The notes under the pieces: model-generated
Seen by the model: only the letters and a program-made list of their open reading frames with translations
Told to the model about the DNA's origin: nothing
Databases searched by the model: none
Program-made: the position numbers and the translations under genes
Assembly (NCBI RefSeq): GCF_027257155.1
Contig: NZ_JAPWDU010000003.1
Coordinates: 248,001 to 312,000 of the forward strand
Length of the DNA: 64,000 bases
Direction of reading: 5' to 3'
DNA from: Cerasicoccus sp. TK19100
GTDB taxonomy: Bacteria; Verrucomicrobiota; Verrucomicrobiia; Opitutales; Cerasicoccaceae
Part shown: positions 34,401 to 40,535 of the stretch, in pieces
Layout of the letters: the number at the start of each line of letters is the position of its first letter
How positions within the stretch are numbered: the stretch's first letter is position 1

Positions 34401-35370
34401 CACCACTAAAATTTTCAATTTGTAAAGAATCAATTACCCGGCGCTTATCCGGCAACCCCGGGAACGCAGGCAAGGAAACAGCATCAAGTGTCTCAGCCAA
34501 TACTCCTGAACTCCAGTGATCCAGCAGGACATATCCGCGCCAATTGGCGGGATCGTCCGGCAAAGCCGGAAATGGAATGTCTGCCTCCGTCGGATTGGTT
34601 CCGCGAAGAAATTCTGTGATGTTATCTAGATAATCCCCATCAAAATCTGCCCCTGGCAATACGTCGTCAATGGTTAGGATGTCATCAGCAGGATCAAAAT
34701 CGACGATCTGCTGCTCCCAAGAGTCGTCCATACCGTCGCCAGAACCGGATGATTCACTATCCACATTGACCTCACCGCTTAAATCAAAGCTAAAAACAAA
34801 TTTCAGTTGGCCCAAATTAGCTACAGCCGAATTATCATCGTCTGCGGTAGTCGCTGTCCATGGGCGATTTTCGGTCCACACCCCACCCTGGCTTTGTGAA
34901 GCAAGATGCCCATCTATATCGAAGCCATTGTTTTCCAAGATGGCGTATATGCCATCGGCAACAGCTTTCAACTGGCCAATATTGACTACAGAATAATCGC
35001 CAACATTCGATTGGAAAGGAAAAGGATTGAAGTTAACATACTGCCCATCAACCAAATGCGTGTAAGCATCATCCCATTCCTGTGCGCTTGGGCTCAAATA
35101 CAGATCGACATGTTTTTTAGCCTCAGTCGCGATATGCTTCAATTGTCCGACATTTGCGGGGCTTGAGTTTCCTCGCAACCACTCATTCCATGCTTCGACG
35201 TGCTCGACGTTATTAGGATCATACCCTGGATCGCCAGGCCCGACCGGCTGCGACTCTGCCACACCTTGGTCTAGCCACCACTGAGGATACGTTGGCGCTA
35301 CCTGCCCCAGAAATAAAAAAGCCGAGCCAAGAATCGTGACTGACAGAAGTATTTTTTTTAATATGCTCAT
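22474..35370 (-). CDS. Giant secreted polymorphic toxin: LamG/PA14/TSP3-like protein with pretoxin HINT and AHH nuclease
   Basis: This 4298-residue protein is one uninterrupted frame. Layout, with approximate residues: signal peptide 1-25; three 'NxGQLK' motifs at 73-78, 130-135 and 185-190; TSP3-like 208-265; PA14-like 277-427; LamG 550-780 and 798-1010; HAF-like repeat region 1125-1560; Asp-rich TSP3-like repeats (DTDGDGMPDGWE type) 1570-1740; LamG 2070-2330; more TSP3-like to ~2627 with a Gly/Asn linker; two related ~180-residue modules 2870-3300; a helical region near 3800-3890. The C-terminus is a pretoxin HINT domain from Cys3938 (CFVAGTPVLTPHGYQAIQTV) to His4087-Asn4088, then a 210-residue AHH nuclease with His4193-His4194 and 'HNGSH' at 4250-4254. 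HINT is expected to release the toxin by self-cleavage. The secretion route beyond Sec is not evident. Confidence 0.93.
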   Translation of the reverse strand: MSILKKILLSVTILGSAFLFLGQVAPTYPQWWLDQGVAESQPVGPGDPGYDPNNVEHVEAWNEWLRGNSSPANVGQLKHIATEAKKHVDLYLSPSAQEWDDAYTHLVDGQYVNFNPFPFQSNVGDYSVVNIGQLKAVADGIYAILENNGFDIDGHLASQSQGGVWTENRPWTATTADDDNSAVANLGQLKFVFSFDLSGEVNVDSESSGSGDGMDDSWEQQIVDFDPADDILTIDDVLPGADFDGDYLDNITEFLRGTNPTEADIPFPALPDDPANWRGYVLLDHWSSGVLAETLDAVSLPAFPGLPDKRRVIDSLQIENFSGAGTANVIRGYIHAPKSGRYTFFLSGTSDAELLLSSNSNPASVHTFIELDGVTDQSKAKEGICEFESGNKYYFEIRQVSGASGGGSVELAWEYEDVSRHVVPLSALSLPPYLPTVDSGGAVLAFINELPYEPSVRVYSGISIGSIVEQVPDSYQWTLESASDGQDLEDVTIDDPIALSPSFNATEAGTFGFALAVTYDSIADQSGSMPYIASDALEFTVIDINPTLFSLVSHWRFDEGNLLTVDDHGASGIDLDIYNANYTDGIGAEAIHFANPLNDGGRKLKAEYNDALAITGELTLSLWVKFEEGTTDLSRYERLISSKSQWNALGGYEIEYNPLQNRLTFGGNSSEQYVVRGVALEDGSWHHIAFTLEWDNVLDGYEPTFYVNGQKLLGGNVWLGGEPGGGIVGSGLMSGLAASPHSLTLGDFPSGSVSGLWGALDEVRVYDAALSAETIELLFLERGGLLFHANALEGVELSGGTSRVSAWYDVSGRGNAFNASLSDQMPLYVEENGVLRLRFDGVNDALTFSPASGDGTFGYNGDFTVALTTAIGGYGSYGEQVFDSHPGTGDLGGWKLIRDQESNYLSILPDSGEDDQIDGLLEGGLGQVLIITSELDEVASTRTVSIFQDGMLVSESVFDASENVISFLADDMVLGASDGELEPTPFDIFDFRVYSRALTNKEINRLNYKLFEQYLREQTVTLRLASPRRPLSLVGASAEIVLDAVLDIGSAHVDKVAFYSAGRFGDQENPENHTALGEVSSAPYRIIDYEIFPGSYYVYAVAYRGNRVIARTRPIAITLEDFQQGGYEIVQLEGGDMAYGISDTTVDELPFVSGTGSGYPMVWSLDVPFGKRLLVDGGEYYGEARAININGHAAGWARDGTGLQRAVEWRYENAEWAGRWLSGNASMLTDISDNDVSVGYYDISPDFSRAFYAHLGGALEEYDIWKENPGLNRAWGISDSGEVVVGQHNVERWRISPDLDERRRVLVVDWHPEADYRPFEFEGYFRMAADWPTLPTLPWYWPNSSYIASTKADDPWSHNGRAIDVVKNEEESFWVGESRFWYYLGYKIGWRNHIPSISGMWYLARPKLAAFGNFEALGERDWQGDDDDLNAPILLVSNGIAALGGFGSEALSAEIIDGHLNIVGSSYTRAGSPFLEITSLIGVAVDDSFDKDTDLDFDFPFEFKRNEKHAFLYRYELGTPDTTSIVDLNDLVGSDWELTVAHDINNNGIIVGGGFYRGRPAAFMMGATTDSDGDKLSDYTEGFYTGGLINNTNSDLVDESAYPNYPLDDLIEALYGTNARSADTDSDDLPDNWEIKYGLDPLDDGTNNPFDQQSNPDFGKEGDPDRDGLTNYEELVSNTDPRYPDTDGDGMPDGWEMLYAFDPLDWADGGTDFDGDGLLNVEEYQYAANPTKVNSDIEIDIENMQPLRVSAGSESIPVNIPGKWQEVFDYENGRPFLDPATKDFDAYPLGYIPYRHADFSQNEVIFGEDGYPVPDAAINPGFYYLDPLTAAPFLNIDNSSKQFPEEYFDVFHFDYLDYVYPSYYLRPYDALDVAVDIVEQVELELFGEPVTDGQGNAITLSRYKFVPNVGELVWDLDSAGFITDENGILDGLEVRMGWDPNGTFDSLWDAVRLPGVTIWDYYQLGNSFSDSDNDLVPDALEGTLYSGLHSTRSDSEGQSGDGMFDGYELAHKLDPTTDDSADDLDNDGLSNITEFNAGLLPNYYDTDADGLPDAYELGINPAHPVPLNPISGMNGLVVWYTFDDFDKNRVYDRSLLTSSVQSEIHRFNDAFMIGEASIKELNIFDVEYSSSLSLGDEESSMDDIGYLTVPDDDDLELNEVGFTIAFWLNWTEPGSYENLSGECTIFNKAGSYKGTINPWEQTLTFTAACLDTGGLPTDDLTATIFGIEPGVWHHVEIIYDQSDLTLRVLREDKPAGYHYVEGEQPGLVELAHRPMIPADTGISFIDNDRPFHIGALRTVPITALGMKIDDWRTYDRALSISELDVIADPAHPSRDGYKDRDDDGSNEYQEYVNHTNPDKIDSDGDTIPDGVEIAGYKIDGGVIIPAPLGVELPVGYYTSHPKWDDSDGDGLTDYQEVAGQTVTIAIVGQTPIDVFVITDPMKSDSDYISGEVGEFDGLSDGFEVANGLNPLSVDTDGDGIDDGFETFMDGLNPKDPSDATGNLDGDSQDNYTEYLDPTRFVGIDDEPLAPYQNGDPGNGSGDPGNGGGNPGSGGGSLVDTDNDGMPDEWEVHYGFDPDDYLDPANDTFAADDFDADPDGDGYTNLDEYKNGTNPLTGENQLNVRNILRMYDCEHGGVDHAEVDHRIYYPVTYDYVKDPVTGVVEAEVQSDAPWDVWLMGGAETRGYFANAGMVRVTGLLRTDIEDFEVNENFTQLIHDEDNNRTLLVWEFPGNQGNPFDIVNYTLTDPLSFHSEEEPFYHQPILATEFINSLAREEGTGMVEYEIVYYGTQLCGNLDEPWGKFYLPEKHSIGKTGSELDAVPVVDGGEATPSEIDDTKEPTEPASTFDKNYGPGAWGEDFQILAFTSAFMTPTNVALSVNSGDIDGDGVPNFADGLSNKFESHGVHPTLEEPFVESADFYPLKLVLPDEFSSTSGIKLRIVYDASDPNAMSATANGSGGYDYELPSDGTIRIWTQNGDALRSASTITDNSSGAHFVPSGKYVDLDQLGFVADSDTGVISTTLYVEAVKFGAFLEPTFLYISYADESIDEVVDNTPPVVEYVQGFSFQWVDIDIDSDNTNGLDSPDESYAEELVEDPNKLTGFNAENPDISKVGKIVYANNGDIDSDFVPDYADGMSDMFELDGVRYPEELGILESASFTPVSVRLPDPGVVGNYKVKFTYNASDPLVATASLDSDDNDVYTPASGTMRLWLEDNTVIRSANSAVSELGGSTGDFIPSDVYLSPDSIGAPGGAQITVYLEAVASSEEVAGETITLSLYPDDGSLDDDSSPVFSDTIATTNLRRFIAQPKEDGSGLEETRRITLSQPVPRIELDYVQINSIGVSADDKSIIGQLKIKGTILSDLCDIRYGDAGIIDTAEVYLNGGESPVAIIDINDYEKDVDEENYRRPYPYSGPINDFITGDLELLEGVNLVTILVKDPGEDGLWGHADATVTVSAELTTTEYVNSSELTVEFPSGLDDTVIDTVNASLWLEGGTTLSYTLVETGIATNVFTTDQVDQYGDPIPFVQLDCLPDPDLGSVSQFTATLDDQITGIISIHSVSNSVSDLDIFTGVIQREVEIWEYPDYDGFTISSGEELLIPQGDDRVFHPFTEIHEGPGALLEQLKAELATPTEDGFDTVVYVMNPVDSFAIDMAMGPAGLDRPNDNYWQLSESSAPEVWLALSFGWSKPTVDLENLVQGDPLGDIPPVLQEAVAKMSPEDAAVFGVLYGFGNGGWTTVTDIHEIAVNLTSFAIINSNDGRTVLRLFYDDEVVEIMHEQSIQAMSATLESAGNFVKAFGQIVIKLQADRNAYVLAVLTGDDEEVGELVAEYTEYVEKAIGIMDSIAEQYDSYSTFGKSFIVGKFAFEIVSMVVPPAKLSKVKFIERLCKRPGLKDWVGEWPSTSADSWVDGIPSTDELKKLKPLGVKLATNAGELATTKMCFVAGTPVLTPHGYQAIQTVQPGDFVLSRDPETGVMADKVVLDTIITHPERLYHITIQSGSGDDGDDAWSSEQTLVCTGEHPFWIESVAEFIPADELTIGDSVLLHNGSNATIVSIQIENAPLGETFTTYNFEVADFHTYFAGEPGVWVHNMTLRSCQEAFEVMSELLYKHNNDVIKAYDEFKALATSSAVRNLPVELRTFNEVRKSYFIFGSNIKPTWRRNIQDQKISHTNYSARKLGQNLEISGVTRPPYTTPHHIVAHGDYRYPECDQIRQILGKGDKVKVHLDEAANGVFLPNTKAPQGYAAVLGPVRHNGSHPRKYYQDVLAELESLGPDPTADEIRDKLQEIAVKIIDGDIKIHN

Positions 35371-36315
35371 ATCCAGAGACCCTCACTTAGCAACAGATAA
35401 AGAATACCTGGAACTATTATAGAGATCGATTTCAGTCCGATGTCAGCGCGATCCCACACAAGCAATGTGGTTTCATTCCTATTATTGGGCTTATATTGCA
35501 AAGCCAACGAGCACGCTGGTAAATCTTACTCATTTTATTTCATCAGTGTTTTTTAGTATCAAAAGAAACTATCTCAGAGTGATGTAGCCTACATCGTACA
35601 AAAGCGACAAGATAAAAATTTAAATTGATACTTCACCTAGCAGGCTATCAGATGCAATCTCATCATACTCAAGGTAATACCATCAGTTACCGGATAGTTT
35701 TTGCCATACCCAATCAGAAACGCCTCGGCTCTTTCAAGTTATTTTCCATTATTAGGTTACTGAGGATGGCCCAACACATATAATTCCGGAAGCTTCGAAC
35801 AACCTTGAGTTTAGCTTTTTATGGTAAAGCATCGTAGAGCAATCAAGGCGTAGTGTTCACCAAGGATGCTATTGGCACAACTGATTTAGCCACGGATTTT
35901 TTAGTTACCAGTGAAGCAAGTGCGCGACCGACCAAAGACGTGTGCCGTGACCGGCAAACCCATCCGCCCCCTCCTGCGCAATGAGCGCGATTCACTACGC
36001 CTAATAGGTAATAGCTAAGCAGCAACCCTACCTCGGGTGATGACAGCCCATATCGTCAGGCCATGTGCAATGCACCGAGCTCGGAACGAGCTAGCGCGGT
36101 CAGTCCCACCGTACCAGTAGTGAGTCTACTCCGGCGACACCAGGAGACTTAACAACTGCTGAAGCTGCATAGGCAAATATACAACGACATCTCAAGCTGC
36201 CACACGCTCCTAATAGATGGGGTGCTTATCTGTGCGAACTCAAAACTTAATAAATAATAATAGATTTAATGATCACGCAATAGTAAGCCCAACAATCAGG
36301 ACACCGATAATAGAA
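35371..36315. other. Non-coding gap between toxin and permease, with hairpin-rich patch
   Basis: No credible gene is seen in 945 nt. The first ~550 nt are AT-rich and featureless apart from the candidate promoter. From about 35930 to 36150 the sequence turns GC-rich and shows four compact hairpins: TGCCG/CGGCA (35943-35956), ACCC/GGGT (36025-36038), AGCTCG/CGAGCT with a GAA loop (36078-36092) enclosed by ACCG/CGGT, and AGTAG/CTACT (36116-36130). The rest up to the permease stop is AT-rich again. Confidence 0.6.
35416..35446 (-). promoter_or_regulatory. Possible sigma70-type promoter of the toxin gene
   Basis: On the minus strand a perfect TATAAT lies at 35416-35421 and CTGACA at 35441-35446, 46 and 71 nt upstream of the start codon. 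The spacing is 19 nt, slightly longer than ideal. It is the best match by eye in the gap; no regulator site was recognised. Confidence 0.35.
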
Positions 36316-38841
36316 TCATCCCGCCTCCTGCGAGCGCAGCACCGCCAGCGGTGGGCTTTTCGAAATACCGCGGCTGTTGACCAGGCCGGTGAGCAGTGTC
36401 AGCGCGGTGGTTACGACAATCGTGATCGACGTTTCGATATACGGCAGTGGCGGATCGGTTTCAAAAACCCAGATTGCCAGGCTAGCGGCCGCGCCCCAAG
36501 CCAGCAAGGAGCCAACGATGCCGGCCATCAACCCGACGGCCAAATACTCCACAGACATGATCGCGCGGATCTGCGCCGAGCTGGCGCCGATGGTCCGCAA
36601 GAGTACGCTTTCGCGGAAGCGCTGGTAGCGGCTGGTGATCACCGCCGAGGCGAGAACCACCACGCCGGTCAGCAAGGTAAAGGACGCCATGAACCGCAGC
36701 GCGAAGGCCACGCGGCCCATAATTTCACGCAAGCCGTCGAGCACGATGCTCAGATCAACCGCCGTGATGTTTGGGTAGGTCTGCACGACTTTGCGCTGCA
36801 AAGTAGCGAGTGTGTCCGCATCCGGCGCCCGTAGAAAAGCGATGTGCCAAGTGGGCGCGCCTTCGAGAACGCCCTCCGGGAAGACGGCGAAAAAGTTGGG
36901 GCGCATGCGCTTCCAATCCACCTCACGCAATGAGGATACTTTGCACTGCAAAGATAGGCCCTGAATGTTAAAGGTCAACGTGTCGCCGACTTGCACACCG
37001 AGGTCTTCCGCCATACCGGTTTCCAGCGAGATGGGCACCGGCTCCTCGAAGCCATTCCACTGGCCCACGAATTCGCCCGCCACGACCTCCTCGGTAATAC
37101 TCGGCTCACTGCGCCAAGTGGAGCGCCACTCGCGGTTAAGAATCCAGTTGTCGATGTCCTGTGTCGGGTCGGCCTTGATCTCGGTGACGCTCCGGCCATT
37201 AACCTCTTCCAGGCGCATGGCCACGATCGGCGCGCCTGCGGTAATGCTCATCCCCTCACCTTCGACAATGTCGCTAAAGCCATCGAGCTGCTCGGACTGA
37301 ATATCGAAAAACATCGTGTTCGGCTCTTGCGCGTCATTCACCAATTCGGTGTCGCTGAGCAACACGCCTTCGATGAGGAACAAGGTCTGAATCAGGAACG
37401 CGCCCATGCCGAGGGTCACGATTAAAAAGAGCGTGCGGTTGTTCGGGCGGTGCAGGTTGGCCAGCCCCTGGCGGCATACGTAGTTACTCGTTTTGCCCGA
37501 TACCATGGACAATACTTTGCGAAGCAAAGCAGACGTGAGCGTGAAGACGCCTAGCGCGACGAACAGGCCACCCGCGAAGGCGGCACCGTGCCAGGCGGTT
37601 TCGGTTTGCGCCGAGCAATAGCCAACGAGCAGCACCGCGATCACGCCCCAGACCAAGGCCACAAGTGGATCAAATTGGCGGCGCGGCTGATAGCTGGCGC
37701 GCAGAGCCCGCAGTGGGCTCACCCGGCGCAGCGGCAGCAGCGGCAAGAGCGAAAAGAGCGCAGCAATCAACCAACCGAACAACATGCCCTCGAGCACACG
37801 CGGCCAACTGACGAAGCTTTCGATTTCAAAGGGAAGCAGCGGCCCGATCACGGCGGGCAGCCAAACCTGCGCCAGCACCCCGATGGCGGCGCCGATCAGT
37901 GCGCCGACCAGCGTCACCCCGAGCACCTGCCAGAGAAATACGACGCACGCCGAACGCACCGAGCAGCCGAGAAAGCGCAACACCGCGACCGACTCCAGCT
38001 TACTACGCAAGTAGGCCTGCACTGCGCCGGCCACACCCACGCCACCCAGCAGCAGCGCGATCATGCCCACGAGGTTAAAGAAGCGGTAGAGGTTTTCCAG
38101 CGACTGGCCGAGGTCTTCCTTTTTCGTGGCGACGGTGTTGTAGCGTATGCGCTCGTCGTCCAGCATTGGCTTGGCGTCTTCGGCAATCGAGTCGGCGTCG
38201 GCACCATCGGGCAGCTTGATGTCCACGCTGTGGAATGCAATGGTGCCCAAGCCGATCAGCCCAGTCTCCTCCAGATACTTCGCGGGCATATAAACGCGCG
38301 GCGCGAAAAGGCCGGCAAAGGCAGACTCGCCCGGCACTTCGATGATTTCGGCCGCGATGGTAAACTCCACCTCGCCAAGCTTGATCGGATCGCCAACCTT
38401 GAGGCCGAACATGGAAAGCAGCACCGGATCAACGACGACGATGGGCTCATCGGTCTGGCCGATCAACACGCCGGCGGGCGCGGTTTCGAACTCACCATAA
38501 AACGGAAAACCGCCCGCGACCGAGCGCACCTGCACGAGGCGGGTGTCCTCCGTCGTCGGAAAATACGCCATCGAGCTAAACCGCGTCTGCCGCGACTGCT
38601 CGCCGCCCACATCACGGATAAAAGACTCAGCGCGATCGCTAAACGGCGTACGCGACGAAAAGCGCAGGTCCGAGCCGAGCAGGGTCAGCGCCTTCGCGTC
38701 CGTAGTCGCGCGCAGATTGTCGCCAAACGAGTTAATCGCGACCAGCGCCGCCACGCCGAACACAATCGAAATGGCGCAAAGCAACAGGTGCTTCTTCTGG
38801 GAGCGCGCGTCACGCCAAGCTGTCAGCAAAGTAAATCTCAT
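36316..38841 (-). CDS. ybbP: FtsX-family ABC transporter permease (YbbP type)
   Basis: This 841-residue permease of the lipoprotein-export-like (MacB/LolC/YbbP) class starts MRFTLLTAWRDARSQKKHLL. It has one membrane helix near residues 20-42, a large periplasmic domain, a block of helices at about 245-440, a second large soluble domain, and a final FtsX core of three helices (about 700-815) ending PPLAVLRSQEAG. With YbbA it probably forms an exporter or mechanotransmission complex; the substrate is unknown. The start lies 47 nt after ybbA. Its last ~39 bp recur at 21318-21356, and the AT-rich island begins directly behind its stop. Confidence 0.92.
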   Translation of the reverse strand: MRFTLLTAWRDARSQKKHLLLCAISIVFGVAALVAINSFGDNLRATTDAKALTLLGSDLRFSSRTPFSDRAESFIRDVGGEQSRQTRFSSMAYFPTTEDTRLVQVRSVAGGFPFYGEFETAPAGVLIGQTDEPIVVVDPVLLSMFGLKVGDPIKLGEVEFTIAAEIIEVPGESAFAGLFAPRVYMPAKYLEETGLIGLGTIAFHSVDIKLPDGADADSIAEDAKPMLDDERIRYNTVATKKEDLGQSLENLYRFFNLVGMIALLLGGVGVAGAVQAYLRSKLESVAVLRFLGCSVRSACVVFLWQVLGVTLVGALIGAAIGVLAQVWLPAVIGPLLPFEIESFVSWPRVLEGMLFGWLIAALFSLLPLLPLRRVSPLRALRASYQPRRQFDPLVALVWGVIAVLLVGYCSAQTETAWHGAAFAGGLFVALGVFTLTSALLRKVLSMVSGKTSNYVCRQGLANLHRPNNRTLFLIVTLGMGAFLIQTLFLIEGVLLSDTELVNDAQEPNTMFFDIQSEQLDGFSDIVEGEGMSITAGAPIVAMRLEEVNGRSVTEIKADPTQDIDNWILNREWRSTWRSEPSITEEVVAGEFVGQWNGFEEPVPISLETGMAEDLGVQVGDTLTFNIQGLSLQCKVSSLREVDWKRMRPNFFAVFPEGVLEGAPTWHIAFLRAPDADTLATLQRKVVQTYPNITAVDLSIVLDGLREIMGRVAFALRFMASFTLLTGVVVLASAVITSRYQRFRESVLLRTIGASSAQIRAIMSVEYLAVGLMAGIVGSLLAWGAAASLAIWVFETDPPLPYIETSITIVVTTALTLLTGLVNSRGISKSPPLAVLRSQEAG
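36322..36360 (-). repeat. Permease 3' end that is duplicated at the far side of the island
   Basis: This is the coding sequence for the last residues of the permease (PPLAVLRSQEA). It matches 21318-21356 in direct orientation with about five mismatches. It is listed separately as the candidate attachment-site copy next to the intact gene. Confidence 0.7.
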
Positions 38842-38888
38842 GAATCTAATAGCGAATCTCGAATAGCTGATTACGAATGACGGAAGAT

Positions 38889-39587
38889 TTAAAGTTGCAC
38901 GATGCGGCCGTCGCGGACGGCGAGGCGACGTTGGCAGCGGTTGGCCAGATCGAGGTCATGGGTTACCAGGACGAGCGTGGCGCCGTGGTCGCGGTTGAGT
39001 TCGAAGAGGAGCTCCTCGATGCGCTCGCCGGTTTCGGGGTCGAGGTTGCCCGTGGGCTCGTCGGCGAAGAGAACCTTGGGGTCATTGATAAACGCGCGGG
39101 CCAGCGCGACGCGTTGCTGCTCGCCGCCGGAGAGCTGGATCGGGTAGTGATCTTCACGGTCGGCAAGGCCCACCTTTTCCAGCCACTGGAGCGCCAGCTT
39201 GTCGACGCCGCGTTCGCCGCGCAGCTCCAGCGGAGCCAGCACGTTTTCGCGCGCGGTGAGCGTCGGGATGAGTTGAAAATTTTGAAACACGAAGCCGACG
39301 TGTTCGTTGCGCAAGCGGGCGCGGCCGTCTTCGGAGAGGCTGCCCCAGGGGACGCCCATCAGGTTGATATCGCCCGTGGTCGGGTTATCCAATCCGGCAC
39401 AAAGTCCGAGGAGCGTTGTCTTACCACAACCGGATGGCCCGACAATCGCCAGCGACTCGCCCGCGCCGATCTGGAAATTCACGCCTTTGAGAATTTCCAG
39501 CGACCCATGGGCACCATGGTAGCTCTTGTGCACGTCGATGGCCTCCAGGACCGGCGCCCCGGCGTTGGTTTGATTCATATCAGGCAT
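38889..39587 (-). CDS. ybbA: ABC transporter ATP-binding protein (YbbA type)
   Basis: The 232-residue ATPase has every core motif: Walker A GPSGCGKTT, a Q-loop in 'VGFVFQNFQLIP', signature LSGGEQQR, Walker B VLFADEPTG and switch His in 'LVLVTHDLDLA'. I chose the ATG at 39587; the frame continues upstream to a TTG at 39623, giving 12 extra residues without family support. It pairs with the permease just downstream and is divergent from tesA, the same arrangement as in Escherichia coli. Confidence 0.94.
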   Translation of the reverse strand: MPDMNQTNAGAPVLEAIDVHKSYHGAHGSLEILKGVNFQIGAGESLAIVGPSGCGKTTLLGLCAGLDNPTTGDINLMGVPWGSLSEDGRARLRNEHVGFVFQNFQLIPTLTARENVLAPLELRGERGVDKLALQWLEKVGLADREDHYPIQLSGGEQQRVALARAFINDPKVLFADEPTGNLDPETGERIEELLFELNRDHGATLVLVTHDLDLANRCQRRLAVRDGRIVQL

Positions 39588-39626
39588 TGCTATTGTAGGA
39601 ACACGATTCAGACTCTTTTGCAAACG

Positions 39627-40325
39627 ATGGACTTATTCAACAGGCAGTTTTACAGCAGGTTCCGTCGCACTTTCGCGGCGTTGGCCATCGCTTTTTTCGT
39701 AATCGCGCTCACGCCGCTGGTCAATGCCAAGCCAGCTGTGGTGATGTTTTACGGTGACAGCCTGACGGCGTCCTACGGGCTCGCACCCGAGCAAGGCTAC
39801 CCGGCGCTCATCCAGGAGAAGATCGAAACCGAGGGCCTGCAAAACGAATACACCGCGCTGGCCTCGGCGGTGAGTGGCGAAACCTCGGCCGGTGGCCTAA
39901 GCCGGATCAACTGGGCCCTCGCCGGGCTCGACCGCGGCAAGCAGGAGCTGGCGGTCTTCGTGCTGGCCCTCGGTGCCAATGATGGCCTGCGCGGGCTGCC
40001 CACCGACGCCATGGCCAAGAATTTGCAAGCGATCATCGACCGCGTGAAAGAAAAGCACCCGGAGGCGCAGATCGTCGTCGCCCAGATGTTCATGCCACCC
40101 AACTTGGGCGAGGCCTACCGCGAGTCGTTCGCCGAGACATACCAAAATGTCGCCAAGGCCAACGACGCCGTGATGATTCCCTTTTTGCTGAAAGACGTCG
40201 CCGGCGATCCGAAGCTGAACTTGCCCGATGGCATTCACCCGAACGCTAAGGGCCAGCAGATCATGGCTGACAACCTTTGGCCGATCCTTAAGCCACTACT
40301 GACCACTCAATCACCACAATCATGA
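39627..40325 (+). CDS. tesA: TesA-like arylesterase / lysophospholipase (SGNH hydrolase)
   Basis: The 232-residue exported hydrolase has an N-terminal hydrophobic signal (about residues 14-33, ALAIAFFVIALTPLVNA). The SGNH blocks are 'VVMFYGDSLTASYGL' (nucleophile Ser), the block with the oxyanion Gly, 'LALGANDGLRGLP' (Asn) and 'LPDGIHPNAKG' (Asp and His). The frame is open far upstream over the antisense of ybbA. The ATG at 39627 is right for a signal peptide followed by the first catalytic block. It is divergent from ybbA and overlaps the next gene by ATGA. Confidence 0.94.
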   Translation: MDLFNRQFYSRFRRTFAALAIAFFVIALTPLVNAKPAVVMFYGDSLTASYGLAPEQGYPALIQEKIETEGLQNEYTALASAVSGETSAGGLSRINWALAGLDRGKQELAVFVLALGANDGLRGLPTDAMAKNLQAIIDRVKEKHPEAQIVVAQMFMPPNLGEAYRESFAETYQNVAKANDAVMIPFLLKDVAGDPKLNLPDGIHPNAKGQQIMADNLWPILKPLLTTQSPQS

Positions 40326-40522
40326 AGTTATTGACCGCTCTTTGTGTCGGCGCACTGCTCGCCGGCTGCGCTACCAGTCAACCTACCGAGGCTCAAAAAC
40401 AACAGGAAGCCAAAGCGCGCGAAGCGATGGGTGCCGGAGCGGGGCAGTTGGAAAACTCGGGGGCGATCCAAGATGGCACGATGCTCAACCCGCCAAACTC
40501 CGCTTTTAGTGTGGAGCTATAG
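40322..40522 (+). CDS. Small lipoprotein
   Basis: The 66-residue protein has a classic lipobox (ALLAGC at residues 11-16), so it is predicted to be lipidated at Cys16. The mature part is about 50 residues, polar, with a short helix (EAQKQQEAKAREAMGAG), and has no recognisable domain. It overlaps the tesA stop codon (ATGA), so the two are probably translated together. Function unknown. Confidence 0.75.
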   Translation: MKLLTALCVGALLAGCATSQPTEAQKQQEAKAREAMGAGAGQLENSGAIQDGTMLNPPNSAFSVEL

Positions 40523-40535
40523 GCTACGTTGGAAG

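Noticed and set aside
35843..36025. Sixty-codon minus-strand frame next to the permease
   Set aside because: No ribosome-binding site, atypical composition, and it overlaps the hairpin patch. It looks like chance.
35930..36150. Group II intron or tRNA-like element
   Set aside because: There is no convincing domain V, reverse transcriptase or T-loop. Only local hairpins can be supported.
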